Shown here piece by piece: positions 39,332 through 41,271 of a stretch of 41,271 nt of DNA. This DNA comes from an uncultured Collinsella sp. Its GTDB lineage: Bacteria; Actinomycetota; Coriobacteriia; Coriobacteriales; Coriobacteriaceae. The notes under the pieces were generated by a model. That model worked only from the letters and a program-made list of their open reading frames with translations, did no database searches and had not been told where the DNA came from. How positions within the stretch are numbered: position 1 is the stretch's first letter; the number at the start of each line of letters is the position of its first letter. Position numbers and translations under genes: made by a program. The DNA is taken from contig CABQAK010000017.1 of assembly GCA_902462065.1 (NCBI GenBank), positions 1-41,271 of the forward strand, in the 5' to 3' direction.

Positions 39332-39815
39332 CCTGCGCATTGGCCATGGCTACGACGTCCACCGTCTGGTGGAGGGGCGTCGATGTATCATCGGCGGGGT
39401 CGACATCCCCTACGAGCGTGGCCTGCTGGGCCACTCGGATGCCGATGTGCTCGCGCACGCCTTGGCCGACGCCATTCTGGGCGCCTGCCGCGGGGGAGAC
39501 ATCGGCAAGCTATTCCCCGACACCGATCCCGCGTACGAGGGTGCCGATTCGATGGTGCTGCTCGCTCGCGTGATGGACTATGCGCGCGAGCTGGGCTTTG
39601 AGTTTGTCGATGCCGACTGCACCATTGCCTGTCAGCAACCCAAGATCACCCCGCACCGCGATGCCATGCGTGCCAACCTTGCCCATGCCCTGGGCGTTGA
39701 CGTCGAAAATGTAGGCGTCGCCGCCACCACGACCGAAAAGCTCGGTTGGGAAGGCCAAGGCGAGGGAATCGGCGCCTGGGCCGTCTGCCTGCTACAGAAA
39801 ACCGTTAAGGAGTAA
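39321..39815 (+). CDS. ispF: 2-C-methyl-D-erythritol 2,4-cyclodiphosphate synthase IspF
   Basis: Cyclises the CDP intermediate to methylerythritol cyclodiphosphate. 164 residues. Metal ligands Asp12 and His14 (GYDVHR) and His46 (HSDADVLAHALADA) are present, as is the C-terminal TTTEKLG segment. The first 11 bases overlap the end of ispD. Confidence 0.95.
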   Translation: MFSNLRIGHGYDVHRLVEGRRCIIGGVDIPYERGLLGHSDADVLAHALADAILGACRGGDIGKLFPDTDPAYEGADSMVLLARVMDYARELGFEFVDADCTIACQQPKITPHRDAMRANLAHALGVDVENVGVAATTTEKLGWEGQGEGIGAWAVCLLQKTVKE

Positions 39816-39818
39816 CGA

Positions 39819-41271
39819 ATGCGTATCTACAACAGCGCTACCCATAAAAAGGAAGAGTTCCAGCCCATCGAGTCCGGCAAGGTCCGCATGTACGTGTGCG
39901 GCCCCACGGTCTACGACAACATCCACATCGGCAATGCCCGCACGTTCATCAGCTTCGATGTGATTCGTCGTTGGCTCATCGCGAGCGGCTACGAGGTCAC
40001 GTTCGCCCAGAACCTCACCGATGTCGATGACAAGATCATCAAGCGCGCCAACGAGCAGGGCCGTACGGCTGCCGAGGTTGCGACGGAGTTCTCCGACAAG
40101 TTCATCGGCGTCATGCGCGCCGCCAACGTGCTCGATCCCGATGTGCGCCCCCGCGCCACCAAGGAGATCGGCCCCATGATCGCCATGATCAAGGCGCTTA
40201 TCGAGCAGGGCCACGCTTACGCCGCCGATAACGGCGATGTGTACTTTGCCGTGCGCAGCGATCCCAACTATGGTCAGGTCTCGGGCCGCAACATCGACGA
40301 CCTTATGGTTGGCGCGCGCATCGAGGAGAACGAGGACAAGAACGACCCGCTCGACTTTGCCCTGTGGAAGGCCGCCAAGCCCGGCGAGCCCAGCTGGCCG
40401 AGCCCCTGGGGCGAGGGCCGTCCCGGTTGGCACACCGAGTGCGCCGCCATGGTGCATCGCTACCTGGGCACCCCGATCGACATCCACGGCGGCGGCTCCG
40501 ACCTTGCCTTCCCGCATCACGAGAACGAGTGCGCCCAGGCCACTTGCGCCTGGCACCAGGGCTTCTCCAACACCTGGATGCACACGGGCATGCTGCTGGT
40601 AGACGGCGAGAAGATGTCCAAGTCGCTCGGCAACTTCTTTACGCTGGCCGAGGTCCTCGAGCAGCACTCCGCTGCCGCCCTGCGCCTGCTGATGCTGCAG
40701 ACGAGCTATCGCTCGCCGCTCGACTTCTCCTGGGAGCGCCTGGAGGGTGCCGAGAATTCGCTCACGCGTATCGCCGGTACGGTCGAGAACCTGCGCTGGG
40801 CCGCAAACCATGCGACGGCCGATGCCGATGAGGCTGCCGCCGAGGCGTTTGCCGCCAAGGCCGCTGAGACTCGTACCGCCTTTAAGGAGTGCATGGACGA
40901 CGACTTTAACACCGCTGGTGCCATGGGTGCCGTCTTTGGCTTTGTGACCGAGTGCAACCAGTACCTGGAGCAGGCGGGCGACGCTGCCGACAAGGCCGCC
41001 GCGCTTGCCGCCGCCGACACGCTGGCCGAGCTGCTCGATACGCTTGGCGTCGAGCTCCCCGAGCCCAAGGTCGAGCTGCCGCTGGGCCTGCTGGGCGTTG
41101 CCGCCGGTTTGGTTGCCTACACGGGTGACGACGTGGACGAGGCCGCTGCCAAGATTCTCGAGGCCCGCGCCGAGGCCCGCGCCGCCAAGAACTGGGATCT
41201 GGCCGACGCCATCCGCGACCAGCTCAAGGACCTGGGGCTGACGATCGAAGATACTGCCGCGGGCACCCGTA
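39819..41271 (+). CDS. cysS: Cysteinyl-tRNA synthetase CysS (3' end beyond window)
   Basis: Class I synthetase charging tRNA-Cys. 484 codons are seen with no stop, so the gene continues past 41271; typical length is about 460-490, so only the extreme C-terminus is missing. ATP-binding HIGN (36-39, in place of HIGH), zinc ligand Cys27, the GWHTECAAM and HHENE metal/substrate blocks and the KMSKS loop (265-269) are present. ATG 3 bases after the ispF stop, after AAGGAG. Confidence 0.95.
   Translation, partial: MRIYNSATHKKEEFQPIESGKVRMYVCGPTVYDNIHIGNARTFISFDVIRRWLIASGYEVTFAQNLTDVDDKIIKRANEQGRTAAEVATEFSDKFIGVMRAANVLDPDVRPRATKEIGPMIAMIKALIEQGHAYAADNGDVYFAVRSDPNYGQVSGRNIDDLMVGARIEENEDKNDPLDFALWKAAKPGEPSWPSPWGEGRPGWHTECAAMVHRYLGTPIDIHGGGSDLAFPHHENECAQATCAWHQGFSNTWMHTGMLLVDGEKMSKSLGNFFTLAEVLEQHSAAALRLLMLQTSYRSPLDFSWERLEGAENSLTRIAGTVENLRWAANHATADADEAAAEAFAAKAAETRTAFKECMDDDFNTAGAMGAVFGFVTECNQYLEQAGDAADKAAALAAADTLAELLDTLGVELPEPKVELPLGLLGVAAGLVAYTGDDVDEAAAKILEARAEARAAKNWDLADAIRDQLKDLGLTIEDTAAGTR

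Overview
The window looks like a stretch of chromosome from a high-GC, gut-type Actinobacterium of the Coriobacteriia, most likely Collinsella. I infer this from the strong G/C third-position bias, the gene families and their order, and several short palindromic intergenic repeats I associate with that group. No species search could be run. Nearly all of the window is ordinary housekeeping DNA; the exceptions are three repeat-rich gaps and one accessory stretch carrying two toxin-antitoxin modules and an orphan ATPase.

Layout. 1-4683: an FMN riboswitch, then ribU, a fused double ATPase ecfA and ecfT (riboflavin uptake), followed by two paralogous small flavin-fold proteins. 4684-9930: the arginine operon argC-argJ-argB-argD, ending in a terminator. 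9951-10603: a probable MITE with 30-bp inverted ends, two degenerate repeat units that each end in a copy of the tRNA-Val 3' end, and the intact tRNA-Val(UAC). 10661-14769 (minus strand): asnB and a three-part amino-acid transporter (binding protein, middle domain and permease in one chain). 15054-20472: murE-like ligase, HAD phosphatase, murI, rph, rdgB, dtd. 20506-24933: veg-ispE, tRNA-Pro(CGG), tatA, greA, and a lysS with an added C-terminal tRNA-binding domain. 24934-27768: palindromic repeats, a ThrE-type exporter and a DUF2798 membrane protein. 27955-30597: clpC. 30598-37535: a DinJ/PIN toxin-antitoxin pair, pepD, hipBA, a DUF4143 ATPase with 23-bp iteron-like repeats upstream, and mntP behind a yybP-ykoY manganese riboswitch. 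37536-41271: disA-ispD-ispF-cysS, with cysS running off the window.

How it fits together. In Bacillus subtilis clpC, radA, disA, ispD, ispF and cysS lie in one cluster. Here clpC and disA-ispD-ispF-cysS are recognisable, but about 7 kb of toxin-antitoxin, peptidase and manganese-export genes sits between them and radA is absent from that position. Three of the MEP isoprenoid enzymes are present (ispE, ispD, ispF). Regulation visible in the sequence includes two riboswitches, two near-ideal operator palindromes (18-bp arms at the DinJ/PIN pair, 19-bp arms at hipBA), a palindrome inside the tatA promoter, and terminator-like hairpins in leaders.

I found no CRISPR array, prophage or insertion sequence with a transposase. 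The most unusual items are the iteron-like array at 36518-36596, the duplicated tRNA-3'-end units at 10196-10545, the tandem 27-mers at 25108-25188, and the unusual fusions in the transporter and LysRS genes.
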